Origin: Thermoplasmata archaeon
Lineage (GTDB): Archaea; Thermoplasmatota; DTKX01; JAHFTX01
Direction: 5' to 3'
Assembly: GCA_023265395.1 (NCBI GenBank)
Contig: JAHFTX010000003.1
Span: forward strand, 1 to 64,000
DNA: 64,000 nucleotides
Under the pieces are notes generated by a model, which saw only the letters and a program-made list of their open reading frames with translations, had not been told where the DNA came from and ran no database searches. Shown here piece after piece: positions 28,196 through 38,464 of the stretch. Each line of letters starts with the position of its first letter. The stretch's first letter is position 1. The translations under genes were made by a program, and so were the position numbers.

Positions 28196-29866
28196 CTATC
28201 GGCCCAGGGTGCGACGCACCTGCCGTCCTCGGCCCTGCGTCGTGTCATAGGTGGGCGCATCACCGGTGGTGCGGACCTTGGTCGAGATGGCCCAGAGCAT
28301 CGCCAGCACCAGGGGTCCCAGCAGGGCACTGGGGGCGATCGACGTGTCCCCGATCGGCATCACGCCGACGCCCCAACGGCGGCAGCGGATGTCGAGGTCC
28401 ACATGGCCGCCATCGGTGAGTTCGCTGGCCCAGCAGACCAAGGCGCCACCACTGTCAGTGGCGACGTGGATCCCTCCCCTTGCGCTGCGCGCCGGGGGCA
28501 GGGGCAACAGAGCCGGACCGAGGTCCATCGGTGCGTGCCGCTCCGGCGGATCGCCACTCGAATCGTCACCGACGATGTTGATCTGCTCACCGTCGGCAAC
28601 CAGGATGATGTCGAAATCCCCCAGGCCGGTCAGTTCCTTCTCGCCGGTGCGATAGGCCACCATGGGCGCGCTCCCGAGCACCTGCAGCCCTTGTCCGCTG
28701 GCCCAACGCCCGATCGCCCAGCCGCCGCTGGGCTGGTCGGCGGTGTCACGGCTGCGGGGGAGGGAGAGCTCCTGCGGAGCGTCGGCACCGCCGTCAAGGT
28801 CGAGGGGCATCGCCAGCAGCTGCCGGTGGCCGGGGTAGAGGCGGTCCCCTTGGACCCACAGCAGGTAGGGCCCCGTCTGGGGACCGATCCCCGGAGGGGA
28901 GGAGACCATCCTCGGCTCCTGTTCGTCGGGGTCGGCGGCGCCGGGCGCCAGTCCATGGTCGGAGCCCGTCAACGGCACGGTCGTCGGCGCCTGTGGGTCG
29001 GGGGAGAGGTCTTCCCGCCAGCGGACGCCCAGCGCAAGGTCCCAGTCCTCCCCTGCACCCAGCTCCTCGTCGTGGGTGCGGAAGACGACGAAGATGCGGT
29101 CCCCGTGGAACGCCACGGTCGGGGAGTCCTCGGCAGCGTCGTTGTCGTGGGGCGAGACCTCGACGGCGGGAAGGAAGTGAATCCCGTCGAGGGTGCGGCT
29201 GAGGAGGATCGCACCGGAGGGGTCCCCGACGACCGAGGGGTCCTGGCTGACGTAGGCGATCGCCACGCCTCCCTGTGGGTCGACCGCCAGCGCCGGTTGC
29301 TCCTGCCAGGGGGTCGCGCTGTCGGCATCCAAGGGGAGCGAGGTCGAGGGCGCCCAGGCGGAGAGGCTCCTATCGTAGCGTGCCAGCCGCACCACCGGAC
29401 CAGCTCCTGCGCCTGGAGAAGGATTGTGCGCTGGCCACGAGGTCCAGGCGCAGAGGGGACCGAGATCGGCGAGCACACAGGTCGGATTGCTCTCGAGCGC
29501 GCCATCGTCGAGGCCGCTGAGGGGCCGAGGGAGCGTGTACCGGTCCCGCTGGGGGTCGGCGGCGAAGCTGATGGTCGAGTACCACAGCGCGCTCCCATTG
29601 GGGTCTCCACGACCGCTCTGCCACACCAGCATGGCCGCCGGCGGAGGACCGGCCGCGGCCATCGGCCGAAGCAGGACGAGGGTCGGCTGCTGGTCTGCCG
29701 GCCCTTGTCCGCCGGTGGTGGGCTCGCGCGCGGTGACCTCGACGATGGGGCCCAGCTGCGGCGGTGGTGAGGCGCCGCCACTCCCGGGCGCGACCAGGGC
29801 TGCAGCCACCAGCATCATGGTCACGACGGCCCCGAGGCGACGGCTCGGCCCGCCCCTGCGCCGCAT
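28196..29866 (-). CDS. Secreted, C-terminally anchored protein with propeller-like repeats
   Basis: 556 aa from the ATG at 29866, selected because it opens a signal peptide (MRRRGGPSRRLGAVV plus hydrophobic core). The body has repeated short beta segments with Asp-rich tips and Trp/Tyr-containing strands (for example QPALAVDPQGGVAIAYVSQDP and DSPTVAFHGDRIFVVFRTHD), reminiscent of BNR/sialidase-like or exo-alpha beta-propellers. No catalytic set could be confirmed. A hydrophobic span (~515-535) and a basic tail (GRGRQVRRTLGR) end the protein. A TATA-like block at 29893-29901 lies ~30 nt upstream. Function unknown; likely surface-exposed. The 3' end is 5 nt from the convergent desulfurase gene. 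Confidence 0.8.
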   Translation of the reverse strand: MRRRGGPSRRLGAVVTMMLVAAALVAPGSGGASPPPQLGPIVEVTAREPTTGGQGPADQQPTLVLLRPMAAAGPPPAAMLVWQSGRGDPNGSALWYSTISFAADPQRDRYTLPRPLSGLDDGALESNPTCVLADLGPLCAWTSWPAHNPSPGAGAGPVVRLARYDRSLSAWAPSTSLPLDADSATPWQEQPALAVDPQGGVAIAYVSQDPSVVGDPSGAILLSRTLDGIHFLPAVEVSPHDNDAAEDSPTVAFHGDRIFVVFRTHDEELGAGEDWDLALGVRWREDLSPDPQAPTTVPLTGSDHGLAPGAADPDEQEPRMVSSPPGIGPQTGPYLLWVQGDRLYPGHRQLLAMPLDLDGGADAPQELSLPRSRDTADQPSGGWAIGRWASGQGLQVLGSAPMVAYRTGEKELTGLGDFDIILVADGEQINIVGDDSSGDPPERHAPMDLGPALLPLPPARSARGGIHVATDSGGALVCWASELTDGGHVDLDIRCRRWGVGVMPIGDTSIAPSALLGPLVLAMLWAISTKVRTTGDAPTYDTTQGRGRQVRRTLGR

Positions 29867-29892
29867 GCAGCTGCGCACACCCTCCGCGCAAT

Positions 29893-29901
29893 AGGCTTTA
29901 T
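29893..29901. promoter_or_regulatory. Shared AT-rich promoter block between divergent genes
   Basis: GGCTTTATGG lies between ATGs at 29866 (minus) and 29932 (plus), about 30 nt from each. Read either way it can serve as an A-box, giving very short leaders on both sides. Confidence 0.4.
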
Positions 29902-29931
29902 GGGAGCGCCCCTTGGCATCGGGTCGTGCCG

Positions 29932-30714
29932 ATGACCCATCCGCCGATGCTCGGGCTGATCGCCATGGCGCGCCGCCACGGCCGCCCCCGCGCCGCCGGG
30001 CGCAAGGCTCCATCGGCGATGGCACTGACGATGGGTCGGCCCCGCCACCCCCTCGAGGATGGTGGGAGCGCGACACGGCAGTGGTGGTGGTCGCCGCCGC
30101 TGCTGGTGCTCAGCGCGGCGGTGGCCCTCTACGCCCTCTCGATGGTCGTCGTGCCCTTGGCGCTGCCGGCGGGCACCATCCCGCCGTTGGAGGAGGGCAA
30201 CGCCAACATCGTCGATTTCGGCGACCAGTGGGCCAAGCTCGACCCCTACTCGCGGTTGGTCTATACCATCGGGGACAGCCAGTGCCACCAGAAGCTCAGC
30301 CGGAGTCTCGTCCTCAATGGCAACCAGTTCCCCATGTGTGCACGGATGACGTCGATCACCATGTTCTCGTTCGTGGGGCTGGTCGTGGCCGCGCGGCTGG
30401 TCCCCTACCCGAGCATCACGGCGACGATGATGGCGCTCTACCCGCGCTCCATCCAGCAGCGCTTCCTGCCTCGGCGCTCTGACCCCCCGGCGCTCTACGA
30501 CCGGCGCATGTTCCACTGTCTGTGGCTGGTCACGGGACTGGTGGTGGCCTTCCTGCTGCCGGTAGCCATCGACGGCTTCACCCAGCTGTGGACGCCCTAC
30601 GAGAGCACCAACCCGGTGCGCGTGCTCACGGGCATGTGGACCGGCATCATCGGCGGCACGATCCTGGGCGTGATGGTCAACAACCCTCACTTCTTGACCG
30701 CCAAAGGATCCTGA
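29932..30714 (+). CDS. DUF2085-like membrane protein
   Basis: 260 aa from the ATG at 29932. Membrane spans are near residues ~53-75, ~130-150, ~190-212 and ~230-250. The family signature is visible: YTIGDSQCHQKLSRS followed by QFPMCARMTSI, i.e. the CHQ and C-A-R motifs of DUF2085. Biochemical function of the family is unknown. The last 28 nt overlap the tail of the convergent DUF1405 gene. Confidence 0.8.
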   Translation: MTHPPMLGLIAMARRHGRPRAAGRKAPSAMALTMGRPRHPLEDGGSATRQWWWSPPLLVLSAAVALYALSMVVVPLALPAGTIPPLEEGNANIVDFGDQWAKLDPYSRLVYTIGDSQCHQKLSRSLVLNGNQFPMCARMTSITMFSFVGLVVAARLVPYPSITATMMALYPRSIQQRFLPRRSDPPALYDRRMFHCLWLVTGLVVAFLLPVAIDGFTQLWTPYESTNPVRVLTGMWTGIIGGTILGVMVNNPHFLTAKGS

Positions 30715-31337
30715 ACCGACGGCCAGCGGCGGTGCAGCAGCACCAGCAGCAGCAAGCAGAGGACACTCAACGCGACGGTCATCGCCGCGACCAGCTCCAG
30801 GCCCCGCGTCGGCATCCGCGGATGGAGTCCCCCAAGATAATCGGCGCCATCCATCAGCAGCAGCAGCGCTCCCAGGGCGACCACCTCGGTCGGCCGCAAG
30901 CGTTCCATCCGGTGGAGCAGCATCAGCCCCTGCAGCGCCATGCCACCATGGAGCACCGCCAGCAGCAGGTTGAGGTCGCGCAGGGGCGGCACGAGGAAGT
31001 AGTCCCGGTGGACCCACAGCACCAGCACGGTCCAGAGGCCGACCTTGAGCATCGCGGTGGCGCCCAGCCAGTCGAGCAGCCGCAGCGGGTGGCCCAGCCG
31101 ATGGGCGAGCAGGGCCAGCGAGAAGAGCAGCAGCGCGTTGGGGCTGTCGGGCACCAGCGGCCACAGGACCGGCGGGGTCGCCGCCAGCTGCTCGCGGTAG
31201 TACCAGTAGCCGAAGGCGATCCCGCCGAGGTTGGTCAGCAGGATGGTGGTCAGCCACCGCGGGTCCTCGTAGGCGCGGCGCAGGAAGGCGACGAGGGAGT
31301 GCACCGGTGCATGGCGCGAACCGTGCACGAGGGCCAT
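30687..31337 (-). CDS. DUF1405-like membrane protein
   Basis: 216 aa from the ATG at 31337. About six hydrophobic spans; characteristic early segment [19 protein letters not shown] and [14 protein letters not shown], matching DUF1405 (W..N..G..WY and PDSP motifs). Function of the family is unknown. The gene is divergent from the copper ATPase gene and shares its A-box; predicted leaderless. Its 3' end overlaps the DUF2085 gene on the other strand by 28 nt. Confidence 0.8.
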   Translation of the reverse strand: MALVHGSRHAPVHSLVAFLRRAYEDPRWLTTILLTNLGGIAFGYWYYREQLAATPPVLWPLVPDSPNALLLFSLALLAHRLGHPLRLLDWLGATAMLKVGLWTVLVLWVHRDYFLVPPLRDLNLLLAVLHGGMALQGLMLLHRMERLRPTEVVALGALLLLMDGADYLGGLHPRMPTRGLELVAAMTVALSVLCLLLLVLLHRRWPSVQDPLAVKK

Positions 31338-31361
31338 GGGGCAACCAGGCCCGAGCCACGG

Positions 31362-31369
31362 CTTTAATA
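31362..31369. promoter_or_regulatory. Single bidirectional A-box serving two leaderless genes
   Basis: CTTTAATA sits 24 nt before the plus-strand ATG at 31393 and 25 nt before the minus-strand ATG at 31337. Both distances match the A-box to transcription-start spacing, so both mRNAs should begin at or next to their start codons. Confidence 0.6.
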
Positions 31370-31392
31370 CGGCTGCCACGCACCTCGCCTCG

Positions 31393-33660
31393 ATGGCAGC
31401 GCCAGCGGCTTCGGCGACGGGCGGTGAGCGCCTGACGTTGGGGATCAGCGGGATGACCTGCGCCAACTGCAGTGCCTCGGTCGAGAAGGCGCTTCGCTCG
31501 GTCGACGGCGTCCAGACGGCGACCGTCAACCTCGCCCTCGAACGCGCCAACGTCGTGGTGGCGGTGCCCGGGCCGACGATCGATCGGCTGCGGGAGGCCG
31601 TCGAGGACGCCGGCTACGGCATCACCCTCACCCACGAGGAGGAACAGGTCGCGCAGGAGCGCACCCGTGCGCGGATGCACGTCGAGCTGGCCGTCGGTCT
31701 GGGCCTGACCTTGCCCGTGGTGCTGCTGGCGACGGCGCCCCAGCTGCTCGGACTGGCTCCCGACGACTCAAGGGTGGGCCTCCTCGAGCTGGTGCTGACG
31801 ACCCCCGTGCAGTTTGGCGTCGGCTGGCGCTTCTATCGCGGCACCCTCGGTGCGCTGCGCAACCGCATGGCCAACATGGACGTGTTGATCGCGCTGGGCA
31901 CCACCACCGCGTACCTCTTCAGCGTGCTGTTGCTGCTGCAGGTCGGCGGGTTGCAGGGGAGCCTGGCCTTCGACGTCGCGGCCCTGCTGGTGACCTTCGT
32001 GGTCCTGGGCAAGGTCCTCGAGGCACGGGCCAAGGGACACACCTCCGATGCCCTGCGACAGCTGTTGGCGCTGCAACCGGCGGTGGCGACCCGGCAGGGA
32101 CCTGACGGCACCCTGGTGCAGGTGCCCATCGACCAGGTGAGCGTCGGTGAGCTGCTGGTGGTGCGTCCGGGCGAGCAGGTCCCGGTGGACGGGCGCGTCG
32201 TCGGCGGCAGCGCCTCGGTGGACCAGTCGATGGTCACGGGCGAACCCCTCCCCGTGACCTTGCAACCGCCCGACGAGGCCATCGGGGGCACCGTCGTGCG
32301 CAGCGGCAGCTTCGATCTGCGCGTCGAGCGGGTGGGTCGGGACACGCTGCTGTCACAGATCGTCGCCATGGTCGAGGACGCCCAGGCGGGCAAGGCCCCG
32401 ATCCAGGGCTACGCCGACAAGGTGAGCGCCTCCTTCGTGCCGACGATCATCGGCATCGCGCTGGTGACCACCCTGTTCTGGATCACCATCGGGGCGACAC
32501 TGTGGCCACCGCCGCCGGGCATCGGTACGGTCGCCTTCGCCCTCAGTGCAGGCACCGCCGTGGTGGTGATCGCCTGTCCCTGCGCGCTGGGGTTGGCGAC
32601 GCCGACGGCGATCATGGTGGGGACGGGCCGCAGCGCCGAGTATGGTGTGCTGTTCAAGGATGGCTCCGCCCTCGAAGCTGCCTCGGGAATCGACACGGTG
32701 GTCTTCGACAAGACCGGGACCCTGACCACCGGCTCGGCGACGGTCGGGGACGTGCTGGTCCTCGAGGGGGTCAACGGCGACGCGGTGATCGCCCTGGCGG
32801 CGGCCGTCGAGCGGCGCAGCGAGCATCCCCTGGGGGTCGCCATCGTCGAGGAGGCAGAGGACCGTGGAGTGGTCCTGCAGGAGGTGACCGACTTCCTCTC
32901 GCACTCGGGCCGCGGCGTCGAAGGGACGGTCGGTGGCCGCACGGTGCTCGTGGGGAACCACCCGTGGCTCCTCGAACGGCAGATCTCGGGCTTTGAGGGT
33001 GCCGCGACGCCCGGGAGCATCGAGGAGCGCGCGCAGTCGGCCCGAAGCGAGGGGCACACGGTCGTCTATGTCGCCGCCGATGGAGCCCTCGTGGGAGCCA
33101 TCGGGGTCGGCGACGACCTGCGCGAGAGCTCCCTGTGGGCCGTCGAGCGTCTTCAGCAACTGGGGATGGAGGTCGAGATGCTCACCGGCGACCAGCGCAC
33201 CACTGCCGAGGCGGTCGCCCGTCGGCTGGGGATCGACCGGGTGCACGCCCAGGTGCTGCCGGGGGACAAGGCCGCGGTCGTGGCTGCGCTGCAACGTGAG
33301 GGTGCGATCGTGGCGATGGTCGGGGACGGGATCAACGACGCTCCCGCACTGGCCCAGGCCGATGTCGGGATCGCCCTAGGAGGGGGCACGGACATCGCCA
33401 AGACCACCGGGTCGGTGGTCCTCGTCAACGACGACCCGCGCTCCGTGGTCAGCGCGGTGCGTCTGAGCCGCCGCACCATGGGCAAGATCCGCCAGAACCT
33501 CGTCTGGGCGTTGCTCTTCAACGTCGCCGGCATCCCCTTGGCCGCCGGCGCCCTCTACCCTTCGACGGGGGTGCTCCTCCCGCCGCAGTTCGCGGGGATG
33601 GCGATGGCCTTGAGTTCCGTGCTGGTGGTCACCAACTCGCTGCTGCTGCGGCACGCCTGA
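31393..33660 (+). CDS. copA: Cu(I)-exporting P1B-type ATPase
   Basis: 755 aa from the ATG at 31393. One N-terminal heavy-metal domain carries GMTCANC (residues ~20-26). The P-type core shows the actuator loop MVTGEP, the metal-channel motif ACPCALG, the phosphorylation site FDKTGT, SEHPLG of the nucleotide domain, and [10 protein letters not shown]. Late spans contain FN near the seventh helix (LLFNVAGIP) and MALSS in the eighth, the pattern of Cu(I) pumps. It exports copper across the cytoplasmic membrane. With thioredoxins and a Met-rich membrane protein further right, it could serve copper detoxification or cuproenzyme assembly. The gene is leaderless from the A-box at 31362. Confidence 0.93.
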   Translation: MAAPAASATGGERLTLGISGMTCANCSASVEKALRSVDGVQTATVNLALERANVVVAVPGPTIDRLREAVEDAGYGITLTHEEEQVAQERTRARMHVELAVGLGLTLPVVLLATAPQLLGLAPDDSRVGLLELVLTTPVQFGVGWRFYRGTLGALRNRMANMDVLIALGTTTAYLFSVLLLLQVGGLQGSLAFDVAALLVTFVVLGKVLEARAKGHTSDALRQLLALQPAVATRQGPDGTLVQVPIDQVSVGELLVVRPGEQVPVDGRVVGGSASVDQSMVTGEPLPVTLQPPDEAIGGTVVRSGSFDLRVERVGRDTLLSQIVAMVEDAQAGKAPIQGYADKVSASFVPTIIGIALVTTLFWITIGATLWPPPPGIGTVAFALSAGTAVVVIACPCALGLATPTAIMVGTGRSAEYGVLFKDGSALEAASGIDTVVFDKTGTLTTGSATVGDVLVLEGVNGDAVIALAAAVERRSEHPLGVAIVEEAEDRGVVLQEVTDFLSHSGRGVEGTVGGRTVLVGNHPWLLERQISGFEGAATPGSIEERAQSARSEGHTVVYVAADGALVGAIGVGDDLRESSLWAVERLQQLGMEVEMLTGDQRTTAEAVARRLGIDRVHAQVLPGDKAAVVAALQREGAIVAMVGDGINDAPALAQADVGIALGGGTDIAKTTGSVVLVNDDPRSVVSAVRLSRRTMGKIRQNLVWALLFNVAGIPLAAGALYPSTGVLLPPQFAGMAMALSSVLVVTNSLLLRHA

Positions 33661-33665
33661 GCGCG

Positions 33666-36047
33666 CTACTTCCCCGCGACCGTCTCGACCACACGGCGGG
33701 TCAGCAGCCGCTTGAGGCCACCACGGAACGCCAGCGGTGCGAGCTTGGGGCGTCGCATCTTGCGCAGCAGCAACACCACCGCCACGCCCACCAACGCCCC
33801 GGCCACCCACAGCAGCCACCAGGGCAGGCCGTGCGGCGGGGGGGCGCGGCTGACCGGTGGGGTCACGAAGGTGGCGATGGAGAGGTTGTAGTAGTCCCGC
33901 TGCAACGTGATGGTGCTGTTGGTCTCAGGCGTCGAGGGCTCCATGAAGTCCCACTTGGCCACCGCTGCGTGGGGATCCTGCGCAGGCAGCTGCAACGAGC
34001 CGTTGCCCTCGATGGTGGCGACGACCCCGAGGTCATACTCGACGAGGACCTCGGAGTACTGATGCTGGGTCCAGTAGACGATGTTGCGCCACGGCGGTAC
34101 GCCGACGCTCTGGCCGGTGATCGAGAACTCCCACACGGCATCGGTGGCACCGACGGTCTCTGGGCTGAGCTCGTAGTGGCGGCTCCCGTGGTTGGTGAAG
34201 GAACTGTCCGAGGTCCACTCGGCCGAGCCGTCTCCGTTGGTGTCGATCTGGAAGGCCAGCGAGGTGGTCGACCAGCCATCGGACCGCGACGGGGCGTAGG
34301 TGAAGTCGAAGCTCAGCGCACTGGTGCCGTTGGGGACGTAGAGGCGCTTGGCGATCGTCGAGGTCAGGGCGCTGTTGGCGTCATTGAGCCGGCCCCACTC
34401 GCCGTGCCACTGCGTCGTCAGGCGGTCCGTCGGCCGCGTGATGTTGGTCGTCTCCGGCAATCGCTGGTAGTACTCCCAGGCGATGCTGACGTTGGTGGCG
34501 GGGTCCTCCTGGCGCAGCTCCTCGAGGGTCATCGCCAGCGCCACCGCGCGCTGGGCGTTGTAGAGTCCGTGGCCTTGGGCGAAGTCGTAGGGCTGCCCGA
34601 AGTGGTTGGAGGAGTTGTCGTGGCTCTCGGGGATCCCGGTGCCATTGAGGTAGTCGGCGGTCACCTCCATGATGTACTCGGCTTCGTGCACCCGCGTCAG
34701 CGAGTCATTCCAGTAGGTCGGGTCCTCGATGATCGAATCCTCATGGATCTCGCTGATGCGCAGGCTCGGTGCTGCCTCGAAGAGCAAGGCCACCAGCCCG
34801 CTGACGTGCGGCGTCGCCATCGAGGTGCCACTGATGGACATGTAGTAGGCGTCGGCCCGGTCGGTGCTGTTCTGTTGCCGTTCTGCCGAGATGGTTGTCT
34901 TGCGCGCTTGGGTGGCCCAGATGTGGTAGCCAGGTGCCGCGATGTCGGGGTAGGTCTGGTTGAGGCCCTCTTGACCGCGGCTGCTGAAGGTGGCCAGCCC
35001 CGTGCCGTCGTGCAGCGCCGCGGCGACCTCGATGATCGACGGCGTGTTGCCATAGGTGGAGGTCTGGATGTCGCTCCCATCGCCACCGGAGTTGCCCGCG
35101 GCGAAGACCACGACGACGTTGTTCTCGAAGGTCAGGCGCTGGGCCACCAGGGTCACCGCGTCCTGGGGGTCGTACTCCCCCGCGCCGCTGCCCCAGCTGT
35201 TGGAGCACACTCGGATGTTCCACGGGTCGTTGCCGGGCATCGAGCGCTCGTAGACCCATTCGAGGGCGCCGATGACGTTCTGGAGGAACTGCTCGCCGGT
35301 GCTCACCGCAACCAGGGTCGCTCCGGGTGCGACGCCCGAGCGCGCACCACCGCTGGCATCGCCGTTGCCGCCGATGGTCCCGGCGACGTGGGTGCCATGG
35401 CCGCTGCCGGTGTCACCATCCTCGACGTCAGTGAAGGTGTTGTCGAAGTCGCTCTTCATGTTGGCGATGACCTTGCTGCCATAATCGAGGTCGGGGTGGC
35501 CGGCATCGACGCCCGTGTCGACGATCGCGGCCGTCACGCCCGCGCCGGTGATGGGCAGCTGTTCGCGGCCCAGCTTGTCGAGGCGATAGGTGTTCCAGAC
35601 GTTGGTGGCGTTGATCACCGTGGTGGTCTCGTCGAGCTGGGAGACCATCTGCTCGTTGTACTCGATCCAGTAGGTGCGAGGGTGGTGGCTGAGGGCGATG
35701 ATGGCCTCCTTGGGACCGATGACGTAGGCTCCGGGGATGACCGAGAAGGTCCGCTCGATGGTGAACCCCAGCGCTGCGAGCAGGGTGAGGTCGTCGGCGC
35801 CCATGCGGTCGTGGAACTGCACCACCACCTCGACGTCGTGATGGGCGGGGGTGCGCGAGAGCACCTGCGCCAGCAGCGGGTCGATCGGGCTACCATGGTG
35901 CTGCGGCGCTTGATGCACCACCGTCGGGACGAAGCCGCGCACGGGGGTAGGTGCCGCTGGCACCAGTGCAGGGGTCGCTGTCGCACCCAAGGGCAGAACC
36001 AGCATCAGGGCGACGACGACGAGCGGCAAGGTACGAGCAGGTGCCAT
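33666..36047 (-). CDS. Subtilisin-like (S8) serine protease, secreted and anchored
   Basis: 793 aa. Signal peptide at 1-25. An inhibitor_I9-like propeptide region spans ~70-135. Catalytic triad: Asp177 (IVDTGVDAGHPDL), His217 (GHGTHVAGT) and Ser409 (GTSMATPHVSG), with the oxyanion Asn319 in VVFAAGNSGG. A beta-rich C-terminal region follows. A single membrane span (~742-762: LPWWLLWVAGALVGVAVVLL) and a basic tail end the protein. It degrades extracellular protein while held at the surface. A close paralogue lies at 54710-57100 with the same order of parts and shared motifs (TTTVINAT, LDYGSKV, GNGDAS, SNSWGS). It converges on copA with a 5-nt gap. Confidence 0.93.
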   Translation of the reverse strand: MAPARTLPLVVVALMLVLPLGATATPALVPAAPTPVRGFVPTVVHQAPQHHGSPIDPLLAQVLSRTPAHHDVEVVVQFHDRMGADDLTLLAALGFTIERTFSVIPGAYVIGPKEAIIALSHHPRTYWIEYNEQMVSQLDETTTVINATNVWNTYRLDKLGREQLPITGAGVTAAIVDTGVDAGHPDLDYGSKVIANMKSDFDNTFTDVEDGDTGSGHGTHVAGTIGGNGDASGGARSGVAPGATLVAVSTGEQFLQNVIGALEWVYERSMPGNDPWNIRVCSNSWGSGAGEYDPQDAVTLVAQRLTFENNVVVVFAAGNSGGDGSDIQTSTYGNTPSIIEVAAALHDGTGLATFSSRGQEGLNQTYPDIAAPGYHIWATQARKTTISAERQQNSTDRADAYYMSISGTSMATPHVSGLVALLFEAAPSLRISEIHEDSIIEDPTYWNDSLTRVHEAEYIMEVTADYLNGTGIPESHDNSSNHFGQPYDFAQGHGLYNAQRAVALAMTLEELRQEDPATNVSIAWEYYQRLPETTNITRPTDRLTTQWHGEWGRLNDANSALTSTIAKRLYVPNGTSALSFDFTYAPSRSDGWSTTSLAFQIDTNGDGSAEWTSDSSFTNHGSRHYELSPETVGATDAVWEFSITGQSVGVPPWRNIVYWTQHQYSEVLVEYDLGVVATIEGNGSLQLPAQDPHAAVAKWDFMEPSTPETNSTITLQRDYYNLSIATFVTPPVSRAPPPHGLPWWLLWVAGALVGVAVVLLLRKMRRPKLAPLAFRGGLKRLLTRRVVETVAGK

Positions 36048-36211
36048 CGCGACGCACTCCCGTGCATCCAGGGCTGCGAGCGGCGCTTATCCTTATTGGT
36101 GCTGGGCCACCGCAGCGTGCCCACGACCGCATCGGGTCGCCCTGGGCACCCCCTGACCAAAGGTTCTTAATGAGCGCCCTTAGATGGGCTCAGGCTCGGG
36201 AGGACCGGCAG

Positions 36212-36745
36212 ATGCTGCTCTTGCCACTCTCGGGAACGATCTTCGTCACGGCTGGGATTGAAGTGCTCTCACGCGCGATCGGGTCATACTACGGATACGT
36301 CGAAGGCAAGCGCAAGGAAGACGACCTCGCGGTACGGCAGAAGGTGATGCAAGAGATCACCAAGACCCGGAACAACACCCTCAACACCCTCAGCGACGCC
36401 GGCAAGAAGGCCGACGCCCAGACCAAGCAGGCCATCAAGCGTCTCATCGACGAGTTGGACCTGTTCAAGAACGAGGTGGACCTGGCCATCAGCGGTCACC
36501 ACTTCCCCTTCTTCTCGATCCAGAACAGCGCCTCCAAGTCCCAGATCCAGAAGGTCGTCGACTTCGACACCCACTTGGTGACCGGCATGGAGAACCTCGT
36601 GAGCGCCACCAGCCGGCTCAACACCTCGCTGCTGAGCTCCGAGGAGCTCGACCCGCAGACCGAAGTCACCCGCATGCGCCAGTACCTCACCGACGTGCGC
36701 AACGCCTTCAAGGACCGCACCGACTTCCTGCGCGGGATCAAGTAA
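36212..36745 (+). CDS. Small anchored coiled-coil protein
   Basis: 177 aa from the ATG at 36212, preceded by GGGAGG with an 8-nt spacer. An earlier in-frame ATG at 36170 overlaps an AT-rich promoter-like block and is less likely. A short N-terminal hydrophobic segment (MLLLPLSGTIFVTAGIEVL) anchors the protein, and the rest is charged and helical with heptad-like spacing (KRLIDELDLFKNEVDL). I do not recognise the family. It lies 63 nt upstream of the SPFH gene in the same direction and may act with it at the membrane. Confidence 0.7.
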   Translation: MLLLPLSGTIFVTAGIEVLSRAIGSYYGYVEGKRKEDDLAVRQKVMQEITKTRNNTLNTLSDAGKKADAQTKQAIKRLIDELDLFKNEVDLAISGHHFPFFSIQNSASKSQIQKVVDFDTHLVTGMENLVSATSRLNTSLLSSEELDPQTEVTRMRQYLTDVRNAFKDRTDFLRGIK

Positions 36746-36808
36746 CCGCGCGGGGCAACCCACCGATCTCACCAGCAGAAGGACAAGACAACCCAGGGGA
36801 CCGATCAG

Positions 36809-38431
36809 ATGTTCAAGTGGAAGGAACACATCATCGAGAAGGAAGGCCTCATCAAGACCGCCGAATGGGTGACCATGGGGGAGCCCATCCTCGCTCGATG
36901 GCTCGAGCGCAAGGACATCCACGGCATCACCAAGCAGGATGTCATCGTCAACCCCGGCGAGGCCGTGCTGCTGCTGCGCGACGGCAAGATCGAGGAGACG
37001 CTCACCCAGACCCGCCTCGAGAAGATGGGCGGGGGCTTCATCAACTGGCTGGCGGGCAAGCTCCAGATGGGCGATGACATCAGCGTCATCTTCGTCGACA
37101 CGCGCCCCTTCGACCTGGGGTTCCCGGTCGCCGCGACCTCCAAGGACTACGTCGAGGTCAAGGGCCGCTCGACGGTGCGTTGCCAGTTCAACGTCGACAC
37201 CCTGCCGAAGATCATCAATCTCTTTGCCAAGGCCAAGATCAAGACCGACACGCACAAGGGCCTGCTCTGGGACAGCTGGCGCCACAACCCCGTGCTGACC
37301 GAGACCCTGCTGGCCGAATCGCTGCGCGACGAGCTGCAGGCGATGGTCTTCGCCCCCGCTGCGGCGCGTCTCAACGCCGAGGAGTTCCGCGGCAACGTCG
37401 ACGCGATCAAGGAGATGGAGACCGACATCATGGTCGAGCTCCGCAAGACCTTCGACATGTCGGGTCTCAACCTCGTCAAGAGCTTCACCGTCTGGGAACC
37501 CAGCGCCTATGACGAGATGATGACCTTCCGCCGCCAGTGGTTCACCCACGTGCAGCGCTACGATGGCCAGGCCGAGGCGCAGAACCTCGCCAAGCTCGCG
37601 GACATGCGCCGCGAGTTCTCGGCGGTCAAGCAGCAGCAGGAGCAGAAGTGGGACCTCGCCTACGGCGACATCTACGGCGAGGAGGGGCTCAAGACGGTCC
37701 GCGTCAAGTCCGAGATGGACCGCCAAGGCATCATGACCGATGCCAAGGTCAGCGACAGCGGCAAGGTGTTCAACGAGGGGGCGCGCCAGTCCAACCTCCA
37801 GACGGACGTCGACAAGCGGCGCACCACCGAACTGGGGAACGCCGACCTCGACCTGCGGCAGCGGCGTCTCCAACAGGCCCTCGACGCCAAGAACCAGATG
37901 GTCGAGCAGCGAGTCAAGCAGTTCCAGCAGACCGAGATGGCCGCGTCCAAGCAGCAGCAGGACTACCAGATGAACCAGATGGCCCTGCAGCAGGCGGCCA
38001 TGGAGCGTCTGATGGCCCAGGGGCTCTCCACGGGCGCCGTCGACTCGGCGGCGATGCAAGAGATGCTGCGCCAACAGACCATGCAGCGGATGGCCGATCG
38101 CGAGAGCGAGAAGGTCCAGGCGCTCGCCGGTGCCGAGGGCCAACGCTACCAGCTCAACGCCTACACCCAGGGGCAGCAGAAGGACCGCGAGTTCCAATCC
38201 GACGTCCTGGGCAAGAGCGCCGACATGATGCAGAGCGCCAAACCCAACGCCCCGGGGATGTACCTCCCCGCCAGCGGGGGTGCCGTCCTTGGCGGAGGCA
38301 CCGCCCCAGCCCCCCAGCACCTCTCTGGTGACAAGGCTGCGAAGCTGGCCAAGCTCGACGAGATGTTCCTCAACGGCCAGGTCTCCGAGGAGACCTACAA
38401 GGACATGAAGGCCCGGCTGCAGAACAGCTAG
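36809..38431 (+). CDS. SPFH-domain protein with C-terminal SHOCT
   Basis: 540 aa, soluble. Residues ~25-250 match the SPFH/virion-core-protein type (VIVNPGEAVLLLRDGKIEE; a band-7-like core reaching LRKTFDMSGLNLVKSFTVW). A long Gln/Met-rich coiled coil follows (~255-430; many Q-Q-M-A repeats). A Pro/Gly-rich linker leads to a terminal SHOCT motif (KLAKLDEMFLNGQVSEETYK). SPFH proteins oligomerise into membrane-associated rings or domains; SHOCT is a short oligomerisation helix pair. It lies between an anchored coiled-coil protein and the ESCRT-like genes, so a role in membrane organisation is a reasonable inference. No membrane anchor is visible in it. Confidence 0.85.
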   Translation: MFKWKEHIIEKEGLIKTAEWVTMGEPILARWLERKDIHGITKQDVIVNPGEAVLLLRDGKIEETLTQTRLEKMGGGFINWLAGKLQMGDDISVIFVDTRPFDLGFPVAATSKDYVEVKGRSTVRCQFNVDTLPKIINLFAKAKIKTDTHKGLLWDSWRHNPVLTETLLAESLRDELQAMVFAPAAARLNAEEFRGNVDAIKEMETDIMVELRKTFDMSGLNLVKSFTVWEPSAYDEMMTFRRQWFTHVQRYDGQAEAQNLAKLADMRREFSAVKQQQEQKWDLAYGDIYGEEGLKTVRVKSEMDRQGIMTDAKVSDSGKVFNEGARQSNLQTDVDKRRTTELGNADLDLRQRRLQQALDAKNQMVEQRVKQFQQTEMAASKQQQDYQMNQMALQQAAMERLMAQGLSTGAVDSAAMQEMLRQQTMQRMADRESEKVQALAGAEGQRYQLNAYTQGQQKDREFQSDVLGKSADMMQSAKPNAPGMYLPASGGAVLGGGTAPAPQHLSGDKAAKLAKLDEMFLNGQVSEETYKDMKARLQNS

Positions 38432-38464
38432 CGTCGCCAGACGTTTTCGGCGAGGATAATCCCA

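Noticed and set aside
33831-36170. 779-codon plus-strand frame opposite the first subtilase
   Set aside because: The minus frame has the full S8 triad, signal peptide and membrane span; this is its mirror image.
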